A stretch of DNA of 64,000 nt from Chloranthus sessilifolius. Taxonomy: Eukaryota; Streptophyta; Magnoliopsida; Chloranthales; Chloranthaceae. A program made the position numbers and the translations under genes. The notes beneath the pieces were generated by a model. It was not told the origin of the DNA. It saw only the letters and a program-made list of their open reading frames with translations, and did not search any database. Shown one piece after another: positions 12,930 through 24,147 of this stretch (positions are counted from its first letter, which is position 1; each line of letters begins with the position of its first letter). The stretch spans positions 61,764,101-61,828,100 of the forward strand of contig CM037589.1 in assembly GCA_021018995.1 (NCBI GenBank), given 5' to 3'.

Positions 12930-13580
12930 TCAATAATTAAAAAAACTACAAGATGTGGATGAGCAAAGGAGCTCATCATGAGAGGGCCAAAAATACCTTG
13001 GAAAAGAAAATTTAAACCTTATATTTCCAAAAGGACCCAGAAAAGTTACATCTCCCATACACTATCCCAATCTCTGGGATCATCCAGAATGGAATCAGTG
13101 CCTATAGGGTTAAAACTTTTGGCACATTACAAAGCCTTAATCTTGATACAATCCGCGAGGAGAGTAGGATGAGAATCTTTGTCTTCAAAGATCATGTTAT
13201 TCCTTTCTTTCCATATTAACCACAGAGCAGTGAGGAGGATAAGCTTCCAGCACCCATTCTTTCTTTTAGAGCAACCACTTCTATCCCACGCTCCTATATA
13301 AGAGCTCATCGAGAATGACTTAATCCAACTATGATTACACCAGGATAACAAAAGGCTTTTTCCATGTCCTCATTTCCATCTATGTGTTTCCTTAGCTTTC
13401 CCGGGCCAAAGAGCAGTTGTTTTGCTCTTTGGCACCGGTGGAAAAGATATATGATACTTGGTATCACAATTCTCTACCTTATCTACTCTAGCGGGAGATA
13501 TTTTAAGTGATAGATCTCCGTTCGAATAGATAAAATCTATTATGGTGGAGAGCAAATGAATAGTTGGCGACAACAGGTTT
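12930..13580 (-). pseudogene. LINE ORF2 C-terminal remnant
   Basis: The minus strand, best at 13127-13351, reads WKLILLTALWLIWKERNNMI followed by FEDK. This matches the conserved tail after the reverse-transcriptase zinc-binding domain of plant L1-type ORF2, where the family has W-x-IWKERNxRIFE. The flanking frame toward 13580 is interrupted by stops. It is a dead, truncated copy with no upstream reverse-transcriptase core nearby. The identification rests on this one motif. Confidence 0.65.
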
Positions 13581-14826
13581 TAAAGCCTTATATTGCAACA
13601 ATTTTTCCAAATTTTAACAAATTATGTCAATCCATTGAAACTTTCGGCATAATTTCTCCAATTTTGGTGAATCACCAGAAGTTTCCGAAACTCACCGACA
13701 TTCTCTAAAATTGTTTTGGAAGTTAAAAAATATTATGTCCTATGAAGTTGGATTCATGGTTTATTGTCTCTTCTAATGTTCTTTTTATGATTATCGATTT
13801 AGAATGCATATGAATAATGGATTATATACTGCACCTATTTCAAAGTTAAAAATATTATTTTTAACTTTGATTATATTAATATATGTTTTGTTAGTGTTTC
13901 TTTTTTTTTTTAATCACCAAAATATCTTTGAAATTTTCTCAAATATAGTCTGAATTTTAATTGACTGGAAACAAAATGATCTTTGATTAAAATATTGCCG
14001 AAAATGATATTTGTTACCATGTAGAGCAATATTCGGAGTATGGCTAGTGCTTTGAGGGAAAAAATCTGGGACAGTTTGCATGTAATCTATTTATGCTAGT
14101 GAGTAGTAAATCCTATGATGCTAATATACAGTTGTAATTTTTTTCACTAACTAGTGTGCATGCATCAAAATTCAGTTATGCATTGTCATATATAGGCTTG
14201 GGATATGCGTTCAAATTCATGGTTTATTCATGCGTTTGAATCTGTTGTGTCTCGTGACACTCAACCTAAGGATCGGATGCCACAACAACTTATCCAAGGT
14301 CGATCAAAGGTTAGTCAAAAATGCTAAATTATAATGCACTAAGTTGAGGCCGCGGATGAAAAACTGTCCTTAAGTTTTGAAAGGCAAAATGGATGATACC
14401 CATGAATAGGATTGTAAGCTACGCAAGAAAGGAAAATTAACTTTCTCTTTAGAATCCCATTTTAGGGAAGCACTAGAAAGACATTGACAGAAGGATCCAA
14501 AATAAATACTAGTGCAGTTCGAAGTGATTTGGTCAGGTTGCACAGCAAGGTTTAGAATCTAAAAGCATTGTGAGACGTTAATATATATTGCAACCATGAG
14601 GCCACAGGTTTAATCCCAGCTTACCTAACCTTTAAAATAAAATAAATAAAGAAACTGCTTCACAAGACACATGAGTAAAAGCCATGGATTAAGATGTTTG
14701 ATCATCACATCCATAAACAGGACATTTTTGAGGGACAAATGTGTTATGGTGAGACAACGTTGTTTGTCAACTTAAAATTTATGAAAATATGGCCTGATTT
14801 TCAGGTCATCACACTCACACTCTACT
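13581..14826. other. intergenic, possible old SINE near 14480-14655
   Basis: No gene recognised. Around 14600-14655 there is an RNA polymerase III B-box-like stretch (caggtttaatccc) followed by an A-rich tail (aaaataaaataaataaag), as in a decayed tRNA-derived SINE. This is weak. Confidence 0.3.
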
Positions 14827-15971
14827 TTTGTAATAACCGAGATTTTTGAATTTTATTTAACGATATTAGATGATGTACCACACAGTGCGTGGTGCTAACG
14901 CTTCACACCGGAATCTATCCACTTTAGAAATAGTCTGATTTTTTTTATAAATATCAATATTAGACTCATTGTGGAATACAATCGATCAACTGATTTCGAT
15001 ATATAATTTATCGATTTTCGATAAGAATATAATCTAATATTTTGAAGAGTGAATTTGACCTTAAAATATTAGATTCGAAATGTATTTCGCATAAAGCGTT
15101 AGATATCGCTTTTCTTTCCAATGCAAGAATCACTTCAATTCAAGTTCGTGTAAAACGTTATAGCCAAATCTTATCTATGAAGAGTTTCTTAATTAGAGTT
15201 AACTAGAAAGGGAAAAGATCCTATCGATTTTCCTAATTTCTCTCTTTTTAAGACCAAATTTATCAAAATTTAAGAAAAATTAGGTTTTCTTTTAAGAAAT
15301 AATCTCCATAATTTAAGATGGATTTAGAGGCACCCAATCTTACACCGTCAAAGATTCTCATCACATGATTTGGGTGATAGAGATCGTGAAAAGAGGCGAG
15401 CTGTCAGTCTTTTCACGATTCTTTCACGATCAACAATCATTGATGAGATTAACTTCAACGGTATAAGATTCTCTAAGATCGAAATTGATTGAGATCCTTA
15501 AAAGAAAACCTAATTTTTTCTTAAATTTTGATAAATTTAGAATAAAAAAACATAGAAATTATAAATATCGATATTACCTTTTCAGTTTTAATGAAATTAA
15601 GACTTTCCAGAGACATAGATTGATATAATATAAGTTTTCTACGAACTCGGATTGAAGTGATTCTTGCGGCATTAGAAGAGGCAGCGATATCTAAACACTC
15701 AAGTAAATAATAATTTCTCTCCGAATTTAATATTTTAACTGCGCTCAAATTTCAAAATAATTTTTATATTCTTATCGAAAATCGATAAATTATATATCGT
15801 TGGAATCGTATCGACGAGTACTCCACAATGAGTCTAATATTGATATTTATAAAAAAAAATCAGACCATTTCTAAAGTGGGTAGATTCCGGTGTGGAGCGT
15901 TAGCACCACGCACTGTGTGGTACATCATCTAATATAGTTAAATAAAATTCAAAAATCTCAGTTATTACAAA
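14827..15971. mobile_element. 1.1-kb foldback (long inverted repeat) element
   Basis: Both outer ends read TTTGTAATAAC-GAGATTTTTG, and the similarity runs inward for about 230 bp at high identity. It includes a block like ACCACACAGTGCGTGGTGCTAA and the 'ttatcgattttcgataag' block. Weaker pairing continues for about 250 bp more, around AAGAATCACTTCAAT and 'taggttttcttttaag'. The arms are about 14827-15300 and 15495-15971. The loop holds its own palindrome, ATCGTGAAAAG...CTTTTCACGAT. No transposase is present, and no clear target duplication was found. Confidence 0.85.
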
Positions 15972-17160
15972 TTTTCAATGTACGATTGGTTTTCAAAAAC
16001 TGCTTGTTTATGGTGCAGCTTAAGCAGCACATCATGATGTACAATTTGTTACTTTTATTTTTATGGGTAAGTTGGGATTGGTGCACCATGTATATTTTAG
16101 ACCTAGTAGATCAGGGAGGTCGCGTTCATAATATTTGAGTTTAAGAAAAAAAAGAAATAAGGAAACGCAAGGGAGAAGGTGGAATTGGCGGGACCATTAG
16201 AAAAAAAATTGTGTTATATATGTTAGTGTAGTAATATATATTTTAAGAATCTTTTTGTATGTTAGAAAATTCATGTGACATGTTTTTTTTCTAGAAAGTG
16301 TAATCTAAAAAAGAACATGCGGCTCTTGATAAAATTAGGCTCTGTTATATCCTGAAGGTAGATTCGTTGAGAACTCAATTACATCTTCGCTTATCCAATG
16401 GAGTGGAGCACTTATTGTTTTTAAGACAACATAGCGAACTATATATTTCAGAGCTATTTGCAACTCAATTTATATCAACAAATTGTAGTACAAAGTAACA
16501 CTATAGAATGGATAAAATAAATTTACCAAATAGATCGAATCCTGCTGTGTGTTATATATTATGACATTTGAGTGCAAGATGTAACAGGTAGGGGGAAATA
16601 AGTGAGAAGAAATAAGTGAGAAGCAGGGTGTACGATGTAAGAAGTAGGAGGTAATAAGTGAGAAGCATGGCGGTGAAAAGAGAAATTGTAAGAAGTTAAT
16701 TAGATTCTTGGTTTGAAACTCTATTGACACGTCGCCATTTGACGATGTTTCTTTCTGTATTTTTTCAAAAGTCGGCGTCTTCTCTCTCTCTCCTACTTAG
16801 CACCATACCAGATGACTACGGAACTTCTCAAATCTCAACTATTGAAAAAAAAAAAAAAAAAATGCAAAGAAACAAGTGGAAGACGACAAAGAAGCCTTTT
16901 GTAAAATAATATAAATTTACAGATTAACAAAAAAAAAACGAAGCCCAAAATCACCCATCCAAGTGAAGCGAGTATCCCAACTCCCAACCGTGTAACTGAC
17001 ACGTACCAAGGCTATCCATGTAATAATTATCGTGTGGTAGCTGGAACATCCAGTATTCCAGATTTGGGAGAGTTGGATTTGACTCTTTGAGTGAGCTGTT
17101 TTTTTTTTTTGGTTTGAAATCTTTTATTTTTTATATACCAAAAGGGTTCCCTGGGCCAAC
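15972..17160 (+). other. CYP707A upstream region
   Basis: AT-rich flank between the foldback element and the CYP707A TATA box. It contains the doubled segment 'aataagtgagaag' at 16597-16664, a CT-rich run and A-tracts. No other gene was recognised. Promoter content apart from the TATA box was not resolved. Confidence 0.5.
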
Positions 17161-17168
17161 TATAAATA
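17161..17168 (+). promoter_or_regulatory. TATA box of the CYP707A gene
   Basis: TATAAATA lies 113 bp upstream of the ATG, in a CCAACTATAAATACCCC context. That leaves a leader of about 80-90 nt if transcription starts 25-35 bp downstream. Confidence 0.75.
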
Positions 17169-17280
17169 CCCCTCCTTCGCTCTGCTTCATCACACTTTGC
17201 TCAATCTCCTATTTTACATCTCCTTCCCCTTCCTCTTCTCCGCCACAGTTGACTCAACTTCTACTAAAGACATATAAAAA

Positions 17281-19322
17281 ATGCTCTCACTCTTCTTTTT
17301 GTTGTTCTTCATCTTCTTCTTTCTCTTCTACTCTCTGCTAAGGAGACTCTCTTCCTGCCCAGGGAAATTTCCCTTACCTCCGGGTTCCTTAGGATGGCCA
17401 TATATCGGAGAAACCTTCCAACTTTACTCTCAAAACCCTAATGTTTTCTTTGCCTCTAAACAAAAGAGGTTGGTTTCTCTTTTCTCTAGCTTTATGGTTG
17501 GTGGTGGTATTGGGTATTGGGTATTGGGTGAAGTTTGGTTTCTCAATTGACAACTTGTTTTTGGGTTTGATTTGACTCACAGGTATGGGGCTATTTTCAA
17601 GACACATATGTTGGGGTGTCCTTGTGTAATGATATCCAACCCAGAGGCAGCGAAATTCGTGTTGGTCACAAGGGCACATCTCTTCAAACCAACATTTCCT
17701 GCCAGTAAAGAGAGGATGTTGGGTAAGGAAGCTATCTTCTTCCAGCAAGGAGACTACCACTCCAAATTGAGGAAGTTAGTTCTAAGGGCTGTCATGCCTG
17801 AAGCCATCAAGAACATCGTTCCTCACGTTGAGGCCATCGCCATCGAATCCTTAAATTCGTGGGATGGCCACTTAATCAACACCTTCCAAGAGATGAAGAC
17901 GGTAACCCCTCTTCACCATTTCTTCATTAATTAATGAATTGATTAAATTCTCATCTGGTTTTTTTCTTGCAGTATGCATTCAATGTGGCCCTGCTTTCCA
18001 TATTTGGAAGGGATGAGGTCTTCAACAAAGAGGAATTGAAACAGTGTTACCACATTCTAGAGAAGGGCTACAATTCGATGCCCATAAATCTACCAGGGAC
18101 CCTTTTCAATAAGTCAATGAAGGCTAGGAAGCAGCTCAGTACCATATTGGCCAAGATCCTCTTTTCCAGGAGGGAGAGAAAGGAAGAGCGTAACGATTTG
18201 CTTGGATCTTTCATGGGCGAGAAAGAAGCTCTCACCGATGATCAGATTGCAGACAACATAATTGGCGTCATCTTCGCTGCGAGGGATACGACTGCCAGCG
18301 TACTCACATGGATTATAAAGTACCTTGGGGAGAATCCAAGCTTCCTACAAGCTGTTACTGTAATTATCATTACTCTTTTTCTTCAATTATTATTATTCAA
18401 AATTAGTCTTTTTCCTCACTTGGGTTGTGATTCTTTTTCAGGAAGAACAAGAGGGAATTATGAGGCATAAAGAGGAGTGTGGAGGAGACAAGTTTCTGAC
18501 TTGGGCAGATACCAAAAAGATGCCAATAACTTCTAGGGTGATTCAAGAGACACTGAGGGTTGCTTCAGTCCTATCTTTTACTTTCAGAGAAGCTGTTGAA
18601 GATGTTGAATATCAAGGTTGCTTCCTAATCTGTTTTTCTTATAAGCTTCTTCTTTTTCTTTTTTTTCATGACAATTTCTCAACTATTTCTCATCTCTTCC
18701 TCAGGGTACCTCATACCAAAAGGATGGAAAGTTTTACCACTGTTTAGGAACATTCACCACAGCCCAGATATCTTTCCTGATCCTGAAAAATTTGATCCCA
18801 CCAGATTTGAGGTACAAAGAGAACAAAACACACAACTAATGAAATGAAAACTATTTCACTCAATCGTCTTTTGTCCTACTCCAAAGGCTAAAAGCCTAAG
18901 ATCAAACATAATTTACCTGTTTGATTAAATCTGCTTGGTACTAAAGTCATATCTAATTGACAGGTTGCTCCAAAACCCAATACTTTTATGCCATTTGGCA
19001 ATGGGACCCACGCATGCCCCGGGAATGAGCTAGCAAAATTGGAGATGTTGGTCATTCTCCATCACCTGACCACAAAATACAGGTAACCCATCAAAGTATA
19101 CCCAACTTTATACTTGGGACAAGATCAGTTCCCTAAAATGGAAAAGTTTGTCTTTTTAATTTTCATCATTAACACATAATTCTTTCATGAAAGTCGTTTT
19201 CTCATTCTGTGGGCCTGTTTTATTTTAGGTGGACCGTAATGGGGTCACAGAGTGGGATACAGTATGGCCCATTTGCACTTCCCCAAAATGGGTTACCCAT
19301 CAGATTCTCTCTCAAGAAATAA
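17281..19322 (+). CDS. CYP707A: CYP707A cytochrome P450, abscisic acid 8'-hydroxylase type
   Basis: Seven exons join into 1389 nt (462 aa plus stop): 17281-17468, 17583-17901, 17973-18359, 18442-18616, 18705-18811, 18964-19082 and 19229-19322. All introns are GT..AG with consistent phases. Residues 1-20 are a hydrophobic ER anchor, followed by the proline hinge [10 protein letters not shown]. The I-helix motif is AARDTT (271-276), the K-helix is ETLR (334-337), and the heme loop [10 protein letters not shown] has its ligand at Cys410. Near-family-identical blocks such as [18 protein letters not shown]-type sequence and [14 protein letters not shown] identify CYP707A. The family oxidises abscisic acid at C-8' to phaseic acid, the main ABA breakdown route, at the ER membrane. 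The length is normal for the family, and no frameshift or missing catalytic residue is seen. Which CYP707A paralogue it is cannot be told without a tree. Confidence 0.95.
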
Positions 19323-19461
19323 AATGAAAAACCAGTTGCAAGGTGGGTTGGATCAAATCATTGCCTCCTATGGAAAGCCTCCTTCAAACGTGAATACAGC
19401 CAAAGAGGGGGAAAGGGCCTTGCAATTAAAAGTAATTGCATTGTCTCTACTCTAAATAGTT

Positions 19462-19467
19462 AATAAA
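19462..19467 (+). terminator. poly(A) signal of the CYP707A gene
   Basis: AATAAA, 140 nt after the stop codon and before the (TA)n tract at 19578. It is the first canonical signal downstream. Confidence 0.5.
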
Positions 19468-19573
19468 GGGGGAACCCCATATGAAGAAACAGAGAAACCT
19501 CATTATTACATACAAAAGCACAATTACTACTCATCAACCCCAAAGGGATGCTATAGAAGCCTTTCCATATCCT

Positions 19574-19577
<4 letters not shown>

Positions 19578-19623
<46 letters not shown>
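19578..19623. repeat. (TA)n microsatellite
   Basis: TA tract in the 3' flank of CYP707A. Confidence 0.97.
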
Positions 19624-19627
<4 letters not shown>

Positions 19628-20849
19628 AAATTCAGTACATGATGTGCAGAGATGCAGAGAATATGTAAACAAGCTCTCCTTTCTGTAAAACTAGTGAAAG
19701 GAGAGCCATCGCCGGGATCATTGACAATTTGTTTGTCAGAAAAATGAGAGATGTATTTTTTTTTTCCCTATAATTTGTTTATCACTTTTGTAATGACTCA
19801 AGCACCCTTTATCTCTAATTTCGTAAATTTTCACAAACATGGGCACTGGGTGCTAGGATACGATGGAAAGGTTCGATGCCAACTCGACTATAGGTGATGC
19901 TTTGCTTTCTACTTTATCGAGTGGGTTGCATTTGTAAAATGTACATTTTATAATTGACAGATGCAAAAGGGCTGGTTATCTGTGAGTTTTTGAAAGTCAT
20001 ACGCTGTCCCAAAATGAAGTTTATGAGCTTTCCAAGATTTGGTTCCTTCTACTGTTACATTCTATATTGTTCAGTTGCATATTCTTTTGGGCACCTGAAA
20101 GCAGTGTTTTTTTTTAACTTCTTTTTTTTTTTATAGTGCTTGCACGGTTTTCTAAAGCTCTAAAATCCGTGAAAGCTCTGTTTTTCTAAAATGTTTGAAG
20201 TCGGATCTTTTTTGTTAAAAAGTTTGTTTTTGAGGCATGTTTCTATAATTATCCCTTTTTTTTTGTTTTTGCTCATAAAAGATTTTCCTATGAAAAGGAA
20301 GCAGCTAATTCTGTTTCCTCTTACTTTTATACCTCGGGGCTGATCTTTGATTAAAAAGTCAAACTCTTCTTACAAATAGGGTCTGGAATATATTTTTAAG
20401 GATAAAAAGGGAGTGAGTTTACAATGGGATAAAAAGGAGGTGACCCATCCAATTTTCCGCTTCACAGAATGTGGATTTTAGAGAAGCTCTAGATATGAAT
20501 GTATGTTGGGGGAACAAAATCTTATATGTGAATTTCCTTGGGGCTCGTTCAAGAGCTGGGAAAGACCAAGAATCCAAATTGGTACTCAAAAAGTGACCAT
20601 TTTCTTTGTTATTTCGAGCGTTGCACTTGTTCGAGAGTTTTTGTGGTCCCACAGAAAACATAACACTTTCCTGGTGATAATGACGTCCTCACTTTCGACC
20701 ATTTTGCTAGGGAGTGCTAGGATTCTTAGTAAGGAGTGCTATACTTGAGTTTGGGATATGCATGAGAACACTTCCACAACCGCACACTATATTTGAGAGA
20801 GATATCTCTCAACATGGGTTGTGCTATTGTATGGAGCTATACACGGATA
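19624..20849. other. intergenic, no gene recognised
   Basis: T-rich sequence without recognisable coding or repeat structure. Two overlapping open frames at 20419-20748, on opposite strands, show no known domain. Confidence 0.45.
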
Positions 20850-20975
20850 TTAAGGTGTATATGTTTTAATATATTTAATAAAAATAAAATTAACTAATAT
20901 ACCGCGTCTAAAGAGATTTGAACTTAGAAGTTTGGTGCCACTGACCAATCACTCAACCACTATAACATTATAAAC
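20850..20975 (-). mobile_element. probable tRNA-derived SINE remnant
   Basis: On the minus strand an A-box-like 'tggttgagtgattgg' is followed about 30 bp later by a B-box-like AAGTTCAAATCTC and then AT-rich sequence. This is the RNA polymerase III promoter layout of a SINE head. The cloverleaf is not complete, so it is not a tRNA gene. Confidence 0.45.
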
Positions 20976-21028
20976 ACCAAATGGTGATAAATTATCTACT
21001 ACCACTAAATTAGAATTTGTTATCTCAT

Positions 21029-21180
21029 GCTATTGAAGTGTGATTTCCTAATATGCCATGTAGCACAGATTTATCATCAATGTAAATGATTTGGGCTTAC
21101 ATGACATATTAGGAAACCACACTTTAATAGCATCAATGTAATGCTATTGAAGTGTGGTTTCCTAATATGCCATGTAAATT
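21029..21180. mobile_element. short hairpin MITE with an extra half copy
   Basis: GCTATTGAAGTGTGATTTCC followed by TAATATGCCATGTA (from 21031) pairs with TTACATGACATATTAGG and AAACCACACTTTAATAGC, ending at 21137. A third half unit, GCTATTGAAGTGTGGTTTCC, begins at about 21144 and breaks off near 21180. Confidence 0.7.
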
Positions 21181-21252
21181 ATTTGGGTCACAATCTATCA
21201 TTGAAAAATGTTATGGGCTTATAACCAAAGTTTCATGTCCATAAGTGGATGT

Positions 21253-21336
21253 GAACCATTTGATAGGCAAGTTTGAATATCAATCGTTAAAACTACACTC
21301 AACTATTGATATTAGAGTGCACATATCAAATGGTTC
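21253..21336. repeat. 84-bp imperfect hairpin
   Basis: GAACCATTTGATA at the left pairs with TATCAAATGGTTC at the right. An inner pair, 'aatatcaat' and 'attgatatt', also matches. It is a probable small MITE. Confidence 0.65.
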
Positions 21337-21478
21337 AAACCTCGCAAAAAATTTAATTTTTGAGCTATCTTTCAAGTTATGATCTATCACTTTGACGGTG
21401 TGGATTACCCACACATTGAGCCCATTAATGGCATACAATCAATTAAGCACTATTTTGGTGCTTAAATTATAGTTAGGA

Positions 21479-21482
<4 letters not shown>

Positions 21483-21521
<39 letters not shown>
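21483..21521. repeat. (TA)n microsatellite
   Basis: TA tract, followed at 21529 by GGGAGTCATTACTTGC. That sequence resembles the TIR of the element at 43724-44799. Confidence 0.95.
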
Positions 21522-21523
<2 letters not shown>

Positions 21524-22902
21524 CAAAAGGGAGTCATTACTTGCATTCGGAAAGTTAACTCTTGCCCTGAATTTAGAGAAAAAGTGGGTGATTTTTTTTT
21601 TAAAGGTATTTTATTTTAGCACTAATGTTCTTGGTCTAAGCACTTTCATTTGTTTATAATATTTATTCACTATATGTATACATGGTTTTTAGTATTGTCC
21701 ATCTACCAGTCGTATTATAAAAAAAATAGTGTCCAGTATATTCTACTTTCCATAGATTGACAGCTCGTAAAATTTGGATCATATCCGAGTTTGACTCATA
21801 TACCGGTGATTAAATAACATGTCTGCGGTCGTAACACAACCAACATTTCAACTGATTTAGAGTTTTTTTGAGATGAACTTAAGAACGATAGAATTATGTT
21901 CTTTTCTGAGAAAAATTAATAATCATGGTGACTAAAGAACGTATCTAAGAAAAATCAAAATTTTGAACCTGTCAGGTTCAAAAACACTAGCAATTCGGTC
22001 TTGCTGTCAAACTATTGTCACAACTAAAAGTCAAACTCAGTCAATTAGCCAAAAAATATGTAAATAATTGTGTAAATGCAATGAATGAGATATAGAAATT
22101 GAAGGTCTTCCATTCATCATTTTGCATGAGATTACATTGAGATTTGGGAGTCATTACTTGCCACACAGAGCACACAATTTAAAAGAAATACTTGGCGTTT
22201 TCGGTAAATGGGCCATATGTATTCTGAGTTGTAGGTTATGATCTAAAGATCTCTATAATAAAAATTGGGGCAAAATATTATTTAAAGCAGTCAACTATCA
22301 AATCAGATGATGACCTTTGATCGTATTTAATCATAAGATAGAGATCATGTTTCGTGCCATAAATTACAGTGCATATCTTTAGATGATAGCCTTCCAAGTC
22401 AAAATATAGAAAGTATTTCCACATGGCACAAATAATATAGTTTTTAAAACTTTATAAATTAAGAGATCAATTTTCACATGGTGTGAGGTGTGAGGGATGG
22501 CCATGATTAAATCTAAATCAAAGCTGAAACTATCGGAATTTGGATTTATAAAATAAGAGGTTGCTCTTTGTTGGAATGTGACTACTGTAATGTAGTGTTG
22601 TAACTCAACTGGACAGCCAGCAGTGTCTCATAGGAAGGGATCCTCGGCAATGCATATTGAGTAAATCCTTTTTTTTAGATATTATTATATATGCACTTTC
22701 TTATAACTCTACTCCACTCAATCGCTCATACAACCATCTCAACTGGACACCCAGCAGTCTCATAGGAAGAGATCATAGAAGATTTATCCTCTGAATATCG
22801 TGATCATCAAAGGAAACAAATCTATGGTCCTTGTTTTAGATAGCAATCATGATTAATCCATGACCCCCCAAGCAAGAATGAAATTCCACGATTATATATA
22901 TA
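21522..22902. other. intergenic with transposon-end-like repeats
   Basis: No gene. GGGAGTCATTACTTGC occurs twice in the same orientation, at 21529 and 22146. It is close to the TIR of the element at 43724-44799, so fragments of that family may lie here. A second direct repeat, 'caactggacacccagcagt'-like, occurs near 22606 and 22738. Confidence 0.45.
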
Positions 22903-22945
22903 GAGTACCTTTATTTTCACCCACGGATTCTTTCGATCCACCCAC
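22903..22945 (+). repeat. MULE left terminal inverted repeat
   Basis: Reads GAGTACCTTTATTTTCACCC, then GGATTCTTTCGATCCACCCA after two bases. It is mirrored at 33300-33342. Pairing weakens beyond about 43 bp. Confidence 0.9.
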
Positions 22946-23237
22946 GCTCCCACGTGCAAGTTTTAAAAAAAAGAATAGTCACCCCAAAAGTCTTGAGCCA
23001 AATATACCCACATTTTCCTTTATTTTCACCCACCTATACATGCATGCAAACCCACGCTCCTGAGCTCTTCTTCTTCTTCCTCTTCCTCTCGTTCTCGCGC
23101 TACGACCTCTTTAAACAGTGAGCATTCCCCACACTCTCATGTTCGCTCTTCTTCGCTTCGTTCGACACCGACGACTGTCTTTTTCTTCCTTTCGGTACGC
23201 CCACATACTTTCTTCTTCCGCTCATTTTAGTTTCGAT

Positions 23238-23342
23238 ATGGGTTTGAAGGACACGGATGATAGCTCTGAAGAGCTGCTATCATACGATGATGATTTGGAG
23301 TTCATCCAACTCCCTTCGACAGAATCACAACCTCCTGTACAG
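23238..23342 (+). pseudogene. possible first coding exon of the MULE transposase
   Basis: 35 codons from an ATG to a GT donor (ACAG|GTAAATG). They encode an acidic N-terminus, MGLKDTDDSSEELLSYDDDL, continuing to PPVQ. A CT-rich leader precedes it. The next coding-like segment begins near 24148 in a phase that does not join cleanly, so the gene model is tentative. Confidence 0.5.
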
Positions 23343-24147
23343 GTAAATGAGTTTTTTTCACTCTATTTGTATTCATTTCCATTATATATTATTTTCATTA
23401 TATAAATTTTTATGCAATTAGTAATCATTTTCATTCTATTATTATTCATTCTATAATAATATGATTTCCATTATATTTATTTTCATTCGAATTAAAGTTA
23501 GAGTTTGGTAGTGGGGGTGGATTTATTTTGGATTATTTTTCATTCGTTTTGTATTCATTTTAATTTCATAATTTTCGTTTTATTTGTATTAGTTTTCATT
23601 ATATAATTTCACATTCTAAGTAAATTTAGGGTTGTATAAAAGGATTATTTTTCAATCTATTTGTATTAGTTTTCATTCATCCTCTTTTTTATTCTATTTG
23701 TATTAGTTTTCATTATATAATTTTTCAATTTAAATAAATTTAGGGTTTCTATGCATTAATGAAAAATTATTTGCTAGGATCTAAGTAAATTTATTTATGA
23801 AAGAGTAATATACATTTGAGTACATTTATTTTCACCCATAGAAATAGAATGAAACCTAGCAAACCATTTTTATATCGAATTTCATTCTATTTCTATATCG
23901 AATTCCATTTTTATATCGAATTTCAAACCATTTTTAAATCGAATTTCATTCCATTTCAATACATTTTATACGAATTTCTCTCATATTTTTTATGGATTGA
24001 CTTTGGTTAAAAAAGGATTGTGAAGTAAGTTACGAGAGGGTATATATGTTTTTAAAATATCATTGTCTTCAAGATTATGTGCATAAGTTCGTCCGTTCAT
24101 TTCAGTAGTGATTATGTTTTGAACGTTATGTTATTATGTTCAAGTAG

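Noticed and set aside
15521-15748. Minus-strand frame of 75 codons
   Set aside because: Lies in an arm of the foldback element and has no domain.
17389-17760. Minus-strand frame of 123 codons
   Set aside because: Antisense shadow of CYP707A exons 1 and 2; no domain.
19252-19455. Plus-strand frame of 67 codons at the end of CYP707A
   Set aside because: Out of frame with exon 7, which ends at the TAA 19320-19322 in the correct phase.
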